Below, one piece after another: positions 47,201-54,705 of a stretch of 64,000 nt of DNA (its first letter is position 1; each line of letters opens with the position of its first letter). The notes beneath the pieces are model-generated. The model was given only the letters and a program-made list of their open reading frames with translations, searched no databases and was not told the origin of the DNA. Position numbers and translations under genes: made by a program. The stretch lies in NCBI RefSeq assembly GCF_021397715.1, contig NZ_CP090207.1:3038001-3102000 (forward strand). Direction: 5' to 3'. The stretch comes from Pantoea agglomerans. GTDB taxonomy: Bacteria > Pseudomonadota > Gammaproteobacteria > Enterobacterales > Enterobacteriaceae.

Positions 47201-48039
47201 CCTCGTGGCTCGGTGGCCGGGTACCGCTGCCGGATCTGGCGCAGATTATTGATGGCGCGCTGCAGCCGCTGGCGAAACCGGTCGGTCCCAATGCCCGCTT
47301 TGGCTATCCGCTGCGTGGCGGCTTCCAGGCGTTGATGTCCGGATTTCTGCCGCATCTCAAATGCCAGCTTGAAACCGGGGCACGCCTGATTCGTCTTCAT
47401 CCGCAGGCGCACGTTGCGCTGCTGGCCGACGGACGCTACTACCGTTATCAGCAACTCATCAGCACCATGCCGCTGCCGGAACTGATTAAACTGATGGGCG
47501 ATGAGGTACCGGAAAACGTGCAGCAGGCGGCACAGCAGCTGCAGTTTGTTTCGGTACGCTGCGTTAATCTGGGGATTGGCCGCGCTGACCTGACCGAAAA
47601 ACACTGGATCTACTATCCCGGCGATACGCTGTTTCATCGCATTTTCGTCCAGGGCAATGCCAGTCCGCACTGCAATCCGCCGGGCGGTTTCGGCTTAACC
47701 TGCGAGATCACCTACAATGCCGCCAACCCGCTGCCGCTGGAGGGCGAAGCGCTGATTGAGCGCTGCCGTCAGGACTGCATCCGGGTCGGGATGATCCGCG
47801 CTGACGATCCGCTGCTCTGCGCGTCGCAGGTTGATATGCCCTACGCCTATGTGGTCTATGACCATGCGCGCAGCCGCAACGTAGCGCTGATCCGGCAGTG
47901 GCTGCTGACCCAGGATGTCCATCTCTCCGGCCGTTACAGCGAGTGGGAGTATTACAATTCCGATCACGCCTTCCTCGCCGGTAAACGCGCGGCGGAAAAT
48001 GTCAGGATGCAGCACGTCAGCCAGCGCACGCGGGTCTGA
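44275..48039 (+). CDS. Three-domain fusion: glycoside hydrolase-like, glycosyltransferase, FAD-dependent mutase/oxidoreductase-like
   Basis: 1254 residues from ATG 44275 (GGGAGA upstream). Domain 1 (about 1-350) has a clan-A TIM-barrel glycosidase look with candidate acid/base Glu136 (PMNEIS) and nucleophile Glu290 (LAETSHVG), 154 residues apart. A Gln/His-rich linker follows. Domain 2 (about 389-755) is a GT-B glycosyltransferase beginning LIVFSHLRWGFVFQRPQQL, with the C-terminal STRYISPTKVLEYMAA donor-site helix. Domain 3 (about 785-1254) is a flavoprotein with GAGPTG (792-797), GGWCRS and the ARHFALPYNQKLWKVPLTE segment of UDP-galactopyranose-mutase/protoporphyrinogen-oxidase relatives. 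No membrane segment or signal peptide. Polysaccharide or glycolipid synthesis is inferred. Confidence 0.85.
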   Translation: MTPFISFWQAGYEGADHVNPAGVALSMNALNQHQARAAEDYAALAPFAIRTVRESAGWRLCERHGRYDFSDVAARMQAAQQQGIQISWTFCHYGWPDGVSLFDRDFVSRFAAFCGALAQFLAPWYRTAPVYSPMNEISFLSWGISVGLFAAGDCTAADRADAAKRQLVRATLAACEAIWQADPRARLLHCDPLIHIVADPADPSSAETAARMRETQYQAWDMLSGRLYPELGGAARYLDLIGVNYYHDNQWEQGSNRRLYWHLGDPRRVPLHQLLQQVYQRYQRPLLLAETSHVGSGRGAWISQVAAEVAQAQLAAVDLLGICLYPILDRPLWEEPAFWTRSGLWDLDRLGPDPYARQLQQPYAHALHQAQQTLQHIQQSQRHRQEPTMNPPVLIVFSHLRWGFVFQRPQQLLTRLAQHYRVLFVEEPVWQAGPPGLHQSQPAANITVIQPHTDIQAAGFHDSQIAPLQLLLAPLLEEDEQPLVWFYTPMALPLLTPFNPALVIYDCMDELSAFHNAPRQLQQRESALMTRADLVLTGGSSLYEAKRDKHPQVYCFPSSVDAVHFEQARDRSNRHPLQDTIPAQRLGYYGVLDERIDLPLIAALADSHPDWQIVMVGPVVKIDPASLPQRDNIHWLGQQPYQALPQFLAGWDVCLMPFALNASTRYISPTKVLEYMAAQLPIVSTAIIDVARHYADEVAVAGDHQQFIAACERAIALSAADRLTLAGKMQAKVDATSWDRTAEQVDQLIQQALSHKQSLTTPAASLAEPQANVSALTPAMLESEAVPCLIIGAGPTGLSAGYHYGEGAVLLEKNATPGGWCRSVEDQGFTFDYAGHIMFSQDPYVLQLYEMLLGDNLHWQAREAWVYTDGVFTRYPFQSALHGLPIEVVKECVLGAIEARYGESAPVTVPLERARQRRDCCADGALPDEGNSVGEVQEEEDFQHFILRTWGKGIARHFALPYNQKLWKVPLTEMETSWLGGRVPLPDLAQIIDGALQPLAKPVGPNARFGYPLRGGFQALMSGFLPHLKCQLETGARLIRLHPQAHVALLADGRYYRYQQLISTMPLPELIKLMGDEVPENVQQAAQQLQFVSVRCVNLGIGRADLTEKHWIYYPGDTLFHRIFVQGNASPHCNPPGGFGLTCEITYNAANPLPLEGEALIERCRQDCIRVGMIRADDPLLCASQVDMPYAYVVYDHARSRNVALIRQWLLTQDVHLSGRYSEWEYYNSDHAFLAGKRAAENVRMQHVSQRTRV
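45427..45441 (+). promoter_or_regulatory. Internal ribosome-binding site and ATG at the domain 1/2 junction
   Basis: CAGGAG, six bases, then ATG (45439) lies in frame at residue 389, exactly where the glycosyltransferase domain begins. This could start a shorter 866-residue product lacking the hydrolase domain, or be the relic of a formerly separate gene fused in frame. Confidence 0.55.
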
Positions 48040-48053
48040 CCGGCGTCAGCCAG

Positions 48054-48380
48054 CTACGCCAGACGCTGGCTGCACTTTGCGGCTTTTAGCGACTGCAACT
48101 GTTGCAGTCGCGTATCCGCCTTATGGCTGGCGCTGAGCTTCGCAATGCCATTACCGAGACCGAAATCCCCGACGAACCCCAACAGGGTCAGCGCATCGAA
48201 ACGGCCGGTGTGATCAATCTCGCCCTGCACGTCGTGCGCTTTCACGATCTCCTGATCCAGCATTTTGCAATCCAGCATCGCCGTCTCTTCCGGCGTTACC
48301 ACGGCTGCCTGTGGATACTGTTTGGTGGCGCAGCCGCTTAGCAGCATCACCAGCACGCCTGACATCACTATTCTGTTCAT
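48054..48380 (-). CDS. Small lipoprotein of unknown function
   Basis: 108 residues from ATG 48380. The signal peptide ends in the lipobox LLSGC (Cys17). The mature part has two more cysteines (LDCKM and AAKCS), perhaps a disulfide, and a glycine-rich stretch (GFVGDFGLGNGIAKL). The family is not recognised. Longer starts upstream would bury the signal peptide. It is convergent with the fusion gene and ends 15 bases after it. Confidence 0.75.
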   Translation of the reverse strand: MNRIVMSGVLVMLLSGCATKQYPQAAVVTPEETAMLDCKMLDQEIVKAHDVQGEIDHTGRFDALTLLGFVGDFGLGNGIAKLSASHKADTRLQQLQSLKAAKCSQRLA

Positions 48381-48733
48381 GATTGACCGCCATCGTTTCA
48401 TTGCCCTTAGCGGTATATCGGCAGTGCAACCTGCGATCGTGAATCTGTTTGCTACCAATAATGGGCGAAACCGCTACGCTAAGGTAGGATTTAGCGCGTC
48501 GGAATAAAGCGAAGCGCTTTCCGTCAGCAAAGTCAGGTTGTGAGCGGGATCGCTCCGTTTATTATTTCCACCTTATCTTTCAAATTGTTAGCCAGAATAG
48601 TGTTGTTGCTGGCAGCTGTTACAGAGTCAAAGCCTGACGCGACATTCGCCGGATAGCCCTCGCGTAAGCGAGACTATGCGCAGAACAGACGGCATTCAGG
48701 GTTTTCAGGGGACGTTTACCATGAGGTTTTTCC
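48381..48733. other. Intergenic region upstream of the AI-2E-family transporter
   Basis: About 350 bases with no convincing gene. It holds the start region of the lipoprotein gene and, nearer the transporter gene, a short hairpin CTCGC/GCGAG near 48659-48672. No clear promoter hexamers stand out. Confidence 0.5.
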
Positions 48734-49963
48734 ATGCGTTTTAAAGGATTGAATATCGGATTTTTCATTCTGATTCTGGCGATTGCGACTCTCGCCTTTT
48801 TTGAGGTGCTTTCACCCTATTTCTCGCCGATTCTCTGGGCGGCGATTCTGGCGGTTATTTTCCATCCGCTAAAAACCTACCTGCGTACCCGGCTGGGCGA
48901 ACGCAACGGCCTGGCCGCCTTGCTGACCCTGCTCTGTATCTGTCTGATTGTGTTCACGCCACTGGCGATTATCGCCTCGTCGCTGGTGGTGGAAACCAAT
49001 GCGGTCTATCACAAGCTCCAGACCAACTCGGCGCAGTTCCCGGTGGTGTTTGCCGACCTGTTGCAGCATCTGCCGCGCTGGGCGAAACATTACCTGGCTG
49101 AAAATAATCTGGATAACGCCACCCAGATTCAGGAGAGGCTCTCGTCGTTCGCCCTGAAGGGAGGACAGTATGTGGCGGGCAGCGCTTTCATCATCGGTAA
49201 AGGCACTTTTAGCTTTACCGTCGGCTTTGGCGTGATGCTCTACCTGCTGTTTTTCCTGCTGAAAGATGGTTCCTACCTGGTGCATCTGATTCTGGAAGCG
49301 TTACCGCTGTCGACCTACGTTAAGCATCACCTGATGGTGAAGTTCGCTGCGGTGGCGCGCGCCACGGTGAAAGGCACCGTGGTGGTCGGGATCGTTCAGG
49401 GGATACTCGGCGGTCTGGCATTCTGGTTTACCGGCATCGACGGCAGCCTGCTGTGGGGCGCGCTGATGGCGTTCCTGTCACTGATCCCGGCGGTGGGTTC
49501 TGCCATCATCTGGGTACCGGCGGCCATCTTCTTCTTTGCGACCGGCGCACTGTGGAAAGGTCTGTTCCTGGTCGGCTTCTTCGTGGTGATTGTTGGGCTG
49601 GTGGATAACATTCTGCGTCCGCTGCTGGTGGGCAAAGATACCAAAATGCCGGACTACCTGATCCTGATCGCCACGCTGGGCGGCATGGAAATCTACGGCA
49701 TTAATGGCTTTGTGATCGGTCCGGTGATCGCCGCGCTGTTTATCGCCTGCTGGAATCTGCTGTCGGGCCGCGACAACCGCGAGAATATCGAAGAGATTGA
49801 TGAAGAGGTGATCGAGGAAGGCAAGAAGCAGTCAGATACCGCAGCCGAAGCTGCTGCTGAAGCCGCCGCAGCGGCAGCCGATGCCGCCGCCGAAGCGGAG
49901 ATCAAAGTCTCGGCACTGGCCGCCGCCGAAGCGGAAAAAAACGCCAGCGCGAGTAAGAAATAA
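48734..49963 (+). CDS. AI-2E-family (PerM/YdiK-type) membrane permease with Ala/Glu-rich tail
   Basis: 409 residues. About seven or eight membrane segments with the family core (GIVQGILGGLAFWFTGIDGSLLWGALMAFLSLIPAVGS and the DNILRPLLVG motif). After residue 350 comes an acidic segment (EEIDEEVIEEG) and a 40-residue tail almost wholly of Ala, Glu, Asp and Lys. The tail is not part of the family core and looks like a helical low-complexity extension. Substrate unknown. Strong terminator downstream. Confidence 0.88.
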   Translation: MRFKGLNIGFFILILAIATLAFFEVLSPYFSPILWAAILAVIFHPLKTYLRTRLGERNGLAALLTLLCICLIVFTPLAIIASSLVVETNAVYHKLQTNSAQFPVVFADLLQHLPRWAKHYLAENNLDNATQIQERLSSFALKGGQYVAGSAFIIGKGTFSFTVGFGVMLYLLFFLLKDGSYLVHLILEALPLSTYVKHHLMVKFAAVARATVKGTVVVGIVQGILGGLAFWFTGIDGSLLWGALMAFLSLIPAVGSAIIWVPAAIFFFATGALWKGLFLVGFFVVIVGLVDNILRPLLVGKDTKMPDYLILIATLGGMEIYGINGFVIGPVIAALFIACWNLLSGRDNRENIEEIDEEVIEEGKKQSDTAAEAAAEAAAAAADAAAEAEIKVSALAAAEAEKNASASKK

Positions 49964-49995
49964 AAAAAACCCACCTTAGGGTGGGTTTCTTTTTT
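49963..49995. terminator. Terminator after the AI-2E-family gene
   Basis: ACCCACC pairs with GGTGGGT around TTAG, with an A run before and a T run after, so it can work on both strands and serve the convergent small-protein gene at 50012. Confidence 0.9.
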
Positions 49996-50011
49996 CTGCA
50001 AACCAGCCGAC

Positions 50012-50329
50012 TTAGTTGGTCGCTTTGTTTTTCAGGTCTTCAGCACCCTGCTTGGTTTTATCCCAGCCTTTCTCGGTGCCTTCTTTAGTTTTGTTCCAGC
50101 CTTTCTGCGCCCCTTCGGTCACTTTGCTGCTGGTGGCATCACTTTTGCCTTCAGCCGCATGCTCGGACTTGAGTTTCATCTCTTCGCCCTGATGCTGCGT
50201 CTGATGCAGTTTTTCTTTAGCGGTATCCGCGCCTTTATGCGCTTCCGCAACGGTGTTGTCTGTGGTGGTCGCGGCAAAGACTGGCGAAGCCAGTAAAATA
50301 GCAGACAGTGCAATAATTGTTTTCTTCAT
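50012..50329 (-). CDS. Small periplasmic LEA/apolipoprotein-like protein
   Basis: 105 residues with a signal peptide (cleavage near VFA-AT). The mature protein is highly charged and lacks Cys. It carries near repeats of the type KGWnKTKEGtE: KGWNKTKEGTE and KGWDKTKQGAE, followed by DLKNKATN. It should form an amphipathic helix, like stress-related LEA-type proteins. Role unknown; the start has GAGGGAATT upstream. A TCCTGGCA/TGCCAGGA inverted repeat (50370-50391) lies in its promoter region. Confidence 0.75.
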   Translation of the reverse strand: MKKTIIALSAILLASPVFAATTTDNTVAEAHKGADTAKEKLHQTQHQGEEMKLKSEHAAEGKSDATSSKVTEGAQKGWNKTKEGTEKGWDKTKQGAEDLKNKATN

Positions 50330-50369
50330 AATTCCCTCTGTATTGAATAGTTGCCGTGTCAGGTTTTAA

Positions 50370-50391
50370 TCCTGGCATAGCGCTGCCAGGA
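50370..50391. promoter_or_regulatory. Inverted repeat upstream of the LEA-like gene
   Basis: TCCTGGCA and TGCCAGGA, 8 bp perfect arms with a 6-bp spacer, lie about 40-60 bases before the start codon. This is a plausible operator or leader hairpin; no regulator is recognised. Confidence 0.35.
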
Positions 50392-50468
50392 AAGATTTAA
50401 GAATAAACCAGGAATGAAAAAGGGCCAGTTTTCGCCAGAAAAAGCGCTGTTCGCCCGATATTCCCCCC

Positions 50469-50894
50469 TCACCATAACGCCAGTTGCGGATCGTCATCCG
50501 GTTTCACCTGCGCTTTTTGCGGTCGGGCAGCCGGTGCCGGCCGCTGCATCTGAGCCGCTATCCACTGCAGCAGCACCGCTACCACATACGCCTGCTGCTC
50601 CGCGCTGAGCGGCTGGTCCGGAGCAATCTGGTGCCATTTACTGAGACAGCCACGGCAACAGGTAGCGGTCGCATGCTGGGCGATAAACACCGGATGGCCG
50701 CGCATCGGCGTCTGCTTACCGTCGTTAGCGGGCCGGGCCGGTGCCAGCCGCCGGGCGATAAACTCTGCCGCATGCTGGCGCAGCGTCGCCTCATCCCGGC
50801 TGCGAACATAGTCATATTCTGCACGCCCCAGCCGAAAGCGCTGGCGAAACGGTGACTGCGCCAGGCGGTTAAAAAGATCGTCAAAAGAGGTCAT
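50469..50894 (-). CDS. DUF4186 family protein
   Basis: 141 residues. The family signature is plain: LDDLF-type N-terminus (FDDLFNRLAQSPFRQRF), the central PANDGKQTPMRGHPVFIAQHATATCCRGCLSKWH and the EQQAYVVAVLLQWI helix. The CCRGC cluster may bind a metal. Function unknown. The C-terminal tail is Pro/Ala-rich. It is 18 bases after the cupin gene on the same strand, probably co-transcribed with it. Confidence 0.86.
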   Translation of the reverse strand: MTSFDDLFNRLAQSPFRQRFRLGRAEYDYVRSRDEATLRQHAAEFIARRLAPARPANDGKQTPMRGHPVFIAQHATATCCRGCLSKWHQIAPDQPLSAEQQAYVVAVLLQWIAAQMQRPAPAARPQKAQVKPDDDPQLALW

Positions 50895-50912
50895 AGCATC
50901 CCGATAGCCGGT

Positions 50913-51185
50913 TTAATCGTATTTCCGTCCCGCCAGATAACGCACACCCTGCGGGCCAAACGCCTCACGATGCAGTTCATTCGGCTGAAGATGGAAGGTG
51001 TCGCCGGGATGATAGGTGGTATCGCTCTGTTCGGTGCTGATGGTGATATCACCACTGAGAATCAGGGCCAGCGCCTCAAAGGGATGGACATGATTATCGA
51101 GTTGCGTGGCGGGTGCGCGCTCAACCAGTACCGGCTCATCAAAACCCTGTTCGGCTAACAACGTTCTGAATTCGTGTTCCGTCAT
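50913..51185 (-). CDS. Small single-domain cupin protein
   Basis: 90 residues forming one cupin barrel. Metal-ligand histidines can be placed: HVHPFEAL (motif 1) and PNELHRE (motif 2). Substrate unknown. Start ATG has GGAGGAAC before it. First gene of a likely two-gene operon with the DUF4186 gene. Confidence 0.85.
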   Translation of the reverse strand: MTEHEFRTLLAEQGFDEPVLVERAPATQLDNHVHPFEALALILSGDITISTEQSDTTYHPGDTFHLQPNELHREAFGPQGVRYLAGRKYD

Positions 51186-51356
51186 TGTTCCTCCTGCGTG
51201 TGGACCTGAACATTAGCAGTGTAGACGATCTTTATTATCAGTCGGTACGCCTGTCGCGCTGCGTAAAGTAGCGCAAGGCGGGTTGTTCCCCGGCACAACA
51301 GGTGCTGTACTTGCCGGCTCATGACTTTTGTAATGCCATAAGGATAGGCCACAGCG

Positions 51357-52247
51357 ATGTCTGAACAGGTTAAAACCGCCCTGCTATTGATTAATCAGCG
51401 TTCACGTAAAGGACAAACCGACGCCAGCCGCGCCAGAGGGCTGCTCGCCGACTACGGCATTCGATTGCTGCAACCGGATGAACAGGATTCGCGCAGCTAC
51501 AGCGAACTGATCGGCGCCTATGCGGATCGCGTTGATGCGGTGATTGTCGGCGGCGGTGACGGCACCCTCAATGCCGCTGCGCCCGGTCTGATGCAAACCG
51601 GTCTGCCGCTCGGCATTTTACCGCTCGGCACCGCCAATGATTTCGCCCGAACCCTGGGCATCAGTCCGCGTCTGGAGCAGGCGGTGAAGATTATCGCGGA
51701 TGGACAACTGCGCCCGGTCGATCTTGGCGAAGTGAACCAGCATCTGTTCCTTAACGTCTCCAGCATCGGTTTTTCCGCGCAGCTGGCGCATCATCTGACG
51801 GCAGAATCGAAAAAGCGCTGGGGCGTTGCCGGCTATGCGCTGGCCGCCTTCCGGCTGCTCCGTCAGAGTCGCCCTTTCAGCGCCACGCTGATCCATCAGG
51901 GCGAACGGACGCCGATTAAAACCGTACAGATCTCAGTGGGCAACGGACGGTTTTATGGCGGCGGCATGACGGTTGAACAGCAGGCCGCTCCTGATGATGG
52001 TCTGCTGGATGTTTACAGTCTGGAATTGCAACAGAGCTGGCAGTTGATCGCGCTGCTGCCCTACCTGCGGCGTGGCACGCAGGGGCGCTGGCGTAACGTG
52101 CGGGCATTTTCGACGACCGAACTGACCATTGAGACCCGTCGCCCGCATGACATTAATGCGGACGGCGAGATTGTCGGACAGACGCCAGCACATTTTCGCC
52201 TGATTGCGAATGCGCTAAAGGTGTATGTGCCGTCAGATAAACCCTGA
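51357..52247 (+). CDS. yegS: Lipid kinase, YegS-like (diacylglycerol kinase catalytic fold)
   Basis: 296 residues. The DAG-kinase catalytic motif GGGDGTLNAAAPGL (about residues 64-77) and PLGTANDFART are intact, as is the Mg-site region near NADGE. YegS-type enzymes phosphorylate lipids, for example phosphatidylglycerol in vitro. Cytoplasmic, possibly membrane-associated. Called by similarity to YegS; the exact lipid is not known. Confidence 0.88.
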   Translation: MSEQVKTALLLINQRSRKGQTDASRARGLLADYGIRLLQPDEQDSRSYSELIGAYADRVDAVIVGGGDGTLNAAAPGLMQTGLPLGILPLGTANDFARTLGISPRLEQAVKIIADGQLRPVDLGEVNQHLFLNVSSIGFSAQLAHHLTAESKKRWGVAGYALAAFRLLRQSRPFSATLIHQGERTPIKTVQISVGNGRFYGGGMTVEQQAAPDDGLLDVYSLELQQSWQLIALLPYLRRGTQGRWRNVRAFSTTELTIETRRPHDINADGEIVGQTPAHFRLIANALKVYVPSDKP

Positions 52248-52266
52248 GCCGGTGACAACAGTAGAA

Positions 52267-52500
52267 TCAGGGCTTTTCCGCATTTTCTTCTGCGTAATCA
52301 ATATGTTCTGACAGGTTAACCACCAGCTTTTTCGCCATCTCAATCGTCATGCCGAAATAGAGTGACTCCTGCTGACGTTTGGTGAAGGGTGCCTGAGGAT
52401 CGTGGTAGCCAAATTGCAGCACCAGCGCCTGATGACCGGGTAACGGCCCGACATGCCAGCCGGTGACCGGATAGAAGGTAAAACGACTAAAATTATTCAC
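52267..52500 (-). CDS. Small protein, distantly BssS/YceP-like
   Basis: 77 residues. The layout (PVTGWHVGPLPGHQALVLQFGYHDP then FGMTIEMAKKLVVNLSEHI) recalls the biofilm regulator BssS, with a short beta sheet followed by a helix, but similarity is faint. No signal peptide. It is convergent with the lipid-kinase gene, ending 20 bases after it. The call is a suggestion. Confidence 0.5.
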   Translation of the reverse strand: MNNFSRFTFYPVTGWHVGPLPGHQALVLQFGYHDPQAPFTKRQQESLYFGMTIEMAKKLVVNLSEHIDYAEENAEKP

Positions 52501-52673
52501 TTTAAACCTGACCGTGAAAGCATAACGCTGATTGGGAGTCAGGCCAGCTCTGGTTATAAAAACGTGAGTGGTAAGCTAAGTCTGAACGAAATCCACAGAA
52601 TCACAAGGGAAACGGCAGGAATAAGCGAAGCGTGGAGCAAAAGCCGCCAGCGGCTAATTTATTGATACGAAAT

Positions 52674-52713
52674 AAAAAAGCCGTACCGGCAAACCACTCT
52701 GCGGCGGCACGGC
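52674..52713 (-). terminator. Terminator of the DUF421 operon
   Basis: On the minus strand GCCGTGCCG(CCG) pairs with the CGGTACGGC side around a long loop, followed by TTTTTTAT. It lies just downstream of the DUF421 gene at 52724. Confidence 0.65.
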
Positions 52714-52723
52714 CAGAAGGTGA

Positions 52724-53173
52724 TTATTTTTGCGGCTGCGGGATGACAGAAATGTGGCCGTTCACCTCCAGCACCGCATATTTAATCTGATCAAAACGCT
52801 CAAGCCCCTGACTGGAGCGCGCGGCTTCCAGCACATCATCAGGGCTGATACCGGTCATTTTCATCCGTTCAGTCAGTAAATTGCCATGCTCCACCAGAAT
52901 CACCGGACCGCCATCAATCGCCTGCTCCACCACCGGAAAACGATTTTTCAGTTTCCCCAGCAGGATATCGATCGTGACCAGCGTGATAATGGTCAGGGCA
53001 GCCCCGGTGACCGAAAAATCGTCTCCCAGCAGCGCCTGCTGGGTCGCTTCACTGATAATCAACAGCAGGATTAAATCGAACGAGGTCATCTGCAGCAGGG
53101 TGCGTCTGCCGGCAATTTTGATCACCACCATCAGCACCAGATAGATACCCGCTGCACGTAATACCGTTTCCAT
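52724..53173 (-). CDS. DUF421 membrane protein (short form)
   Basis: 149 residues. Three membrane segments and a YcaP/YetF-type domain (GRRTLLQMTSFDLILLLIISEATQQALLGDD). It lacks the zinc ribbon of the paralogue at 42969. It begins 12 bases after the previous minus-strand gene, so it is probably co-transcribed with it and perhaps with the cio genes. Function unknown. Confidence 0.85.
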   Translation of the reverse strand: METVLRAAGIYLVLMVVIKIAGRRTLLQMTSFDLILLLIISEATQQALLGDDFSVTGAALTIITLVTIDILLGKLKNRFPVVEQAIDGGPVILVEHGNLLTERMKMTGISPDDVLEAARSSQGLERFDQIKYAVLEVNGHISVIPQPQK

Positions 53174-53185
53174 AACGCACTCCTG

Positions 53186-53695
53186 TCAGGGATAAATCCA
53201 TTGGGTAAAACGGGCCGGCGGACGATCGCCGCTGCTGACGCTGACGTGAACCCGGCCAGGACTGCGCGGTTGCAAACCGAGCCAGATAGCGTGATCCGGA
53301 CCGGTATCACGCGACGAGAAGGTCAGCCGCAGATCGCTGCCGATGGTGATCGCCTCCAGCGGCTGCGGCTGCAGCGTCTGGATCTGCAGATTATCCAGCG
53401 CCCCGCTACCCAGGGTGACGCTGAACTGCTCCGCCTGTGGCGACCGGAGCCGGATGGTCATATCCATGTTGCTCTGAACCCGGCCAAACCGCTCATATTC
53501 CACCTGAATCGCGCCATCCGGCGACTGGGTTGTGCCATTACTCAGCACCCCTTTTGAAAAGAGTCCGCAGGCACCCAGAATCACCAGCAAGATCAGGAGG
53601 TACTCGCCAACGCGCTGAATCAGCCATTCGCGGCGTATCCAGCGAACATCTTCTTTGATCGGGTAATCCCGACTGCTGATATGATCTTTTTTCAC
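53186..53695 (-). CDS. Membrane-anchored protein of unknown function
   Basis: 169 residues from GTG 53695; an in-frame GTG at 53719 is the alternative and the choice is uncertain because AGGAGA sits between them. A cytoplasmic basic segment (DVRWIRREWLIQRVGE) precedes one membrane helix (YLLILLVILGACGLFS) and a beta-rich outer domain with no cysteine. No family recognised. Lies between cioB and the DUF421 gene on the same strand. Confidence 0.7.
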   Translation of the reverse strand: MKKDHISSRDYPIKEDVRWIRREWLIQRVGEYLLILLVILGACGLFSKGVLSNGTTQSPDGAIQVEYERFGRVQSNMDMTIRLRSPQAEQFSVTLGSGALDNLQIQTLQPQPLEAITIGSDLRLTFSSRDTGPDHAIWLGLQPRSPGRVHVSVSSGDRPPARFTQWIYP

Positions 53696-53760
53696 TGTGG
53701 CATCGTCTCCTGTCTGCACAAACCAAACTGAACGCTGACTAAAGCATAGCGGGAGTCCGA

Positions 53761-54696
53761 TTATTTACCGCGACGTTCAATCCAGAACGACCAGCTGTGG
53801 TAAAGCAGCGTCAGCGGCATGGCGATCGCCGCCCCCACCAGCACAAAACCCTGGGTGGCCGGGGCCGATGCACTGTCATTGATGGCGAAATGGTACGGCA
53901 CTAACCAGGGATAGAGACCGCACAGCAGGCCGATAAACACCGCAGCTATCAGCATCAGCGTCACAATCAGTTGCACCAGCGGTCGGGCGCGCCACAGCGC
54001 CAGCGGCAGAGCAATCCACAGCATGACAATCGCCACGCCAGCCACTTTACCCAGCGGTCGCTGCCAGCTTTGCTGCCAGAGGTCGGCGTTAAGATAGAGC
54101 TCAAGCAGAAACAGCATCAGCGCCAGCAGCCACCACAGCCAGCTCTGCGCTTCGGCCAGCGGCTGAACCTTCTCCCCGATGCGCCAGCCGATCCAGCAGC
54201 AGGCCAGCAGCGAATTGATCGCCATTAAGCCTGCGCCGCTGATCAGCGGAACCAGGCTGAGCCCGTCAGGCAGGCCGCTATGCGGCTGAGCGCTGATGAT
54301 CATCCCGGCGCACCAGCCCTGAATAAAGGTCGCCAGGGCCGAACTGCTGGCCATGATACGGTCGAGCCAGTGGCGCAGCCGGGTGCTGCTCTGGGCGCGA
54401 TACTCCAGCGCCATCGCCCGCACCACCAGCGCCAGTAACATAACAAACAGCGGCGCGCTTAACTCACTGAGCAGCAGACTGTAGACCGGGGGAAACAGCG
54501 CCAGTAAACCGCCTGCGGCCAGCACCAGCCAGGTCTCATTAGCATCCCAGACCGGCAGAATGCTGTGGGTCATCAGTTCACGCTGCTGATTATCGTGAAA
54601 CCAGAAGAACAGCATACCCACGCCGAGGTCGGTGCCATCCAGCAGCAGATAGAGCAGCAGCGAGAAACAGATGATCAACGCAGAGAGATCGGCCAT
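53761..54696 (-). CDS. cioB: Cytochrome bd-type oxidase subunit II (CioB)
   Basis: 311 residues, shorter than E. coli CydB. About eight membrane segments; the N-terminus has the family DGTDLGVGML and the DANETWLV motif (around residue 50). Second subunit of a bd-type quinol oxidase. It starts 9 bases after cioA. Named as the cyanide-insensitive type because the partner lacks the long Q-loop insert. Confidence 0.9.
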   Translation of the reverse strand: MADLSALIICFSLLLYLLLDGTDLGVGMLFFWFHDNQQRELMTHSILPVWDANETWLVLAAGGLLALFPPVYSLLLSELSAPLFVMLLALVVRAMALEYRAQSSTRLRHWLDRIMASSSALATFIQGWCAGMIISAQPHSGLPDGLSLVPLISGAGLMAINSLLACCWIGWRIGEKVQPLAEAQSWLWWLLALMLFLLELYLNADLWQQSWQRPLGKVAGVAIVMLWIALPLALWRARPLVQLIVTLMLIAAVFIGLLCGLYPWLVPYHFAINDSASAPATQGFVLVGAAIAMPLTLLYHSWSFWIERRGK

Positions 54697-54705
54697 GACG
54701 AACTC

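Noticed and set aside
46909..47670. 253-codon minus-strand frame opposite the fusion gene
   Set aside because: Opposite an undoubted flavoprotein domain; a shadow of high-GC coding sequence.
52501..52723. Possible gene or tRNA between the BssS-like and DUF421 genes
   Set aside because: Only a terminator-like hairpin and a short GCCGC/GCGGC palindrome were found.
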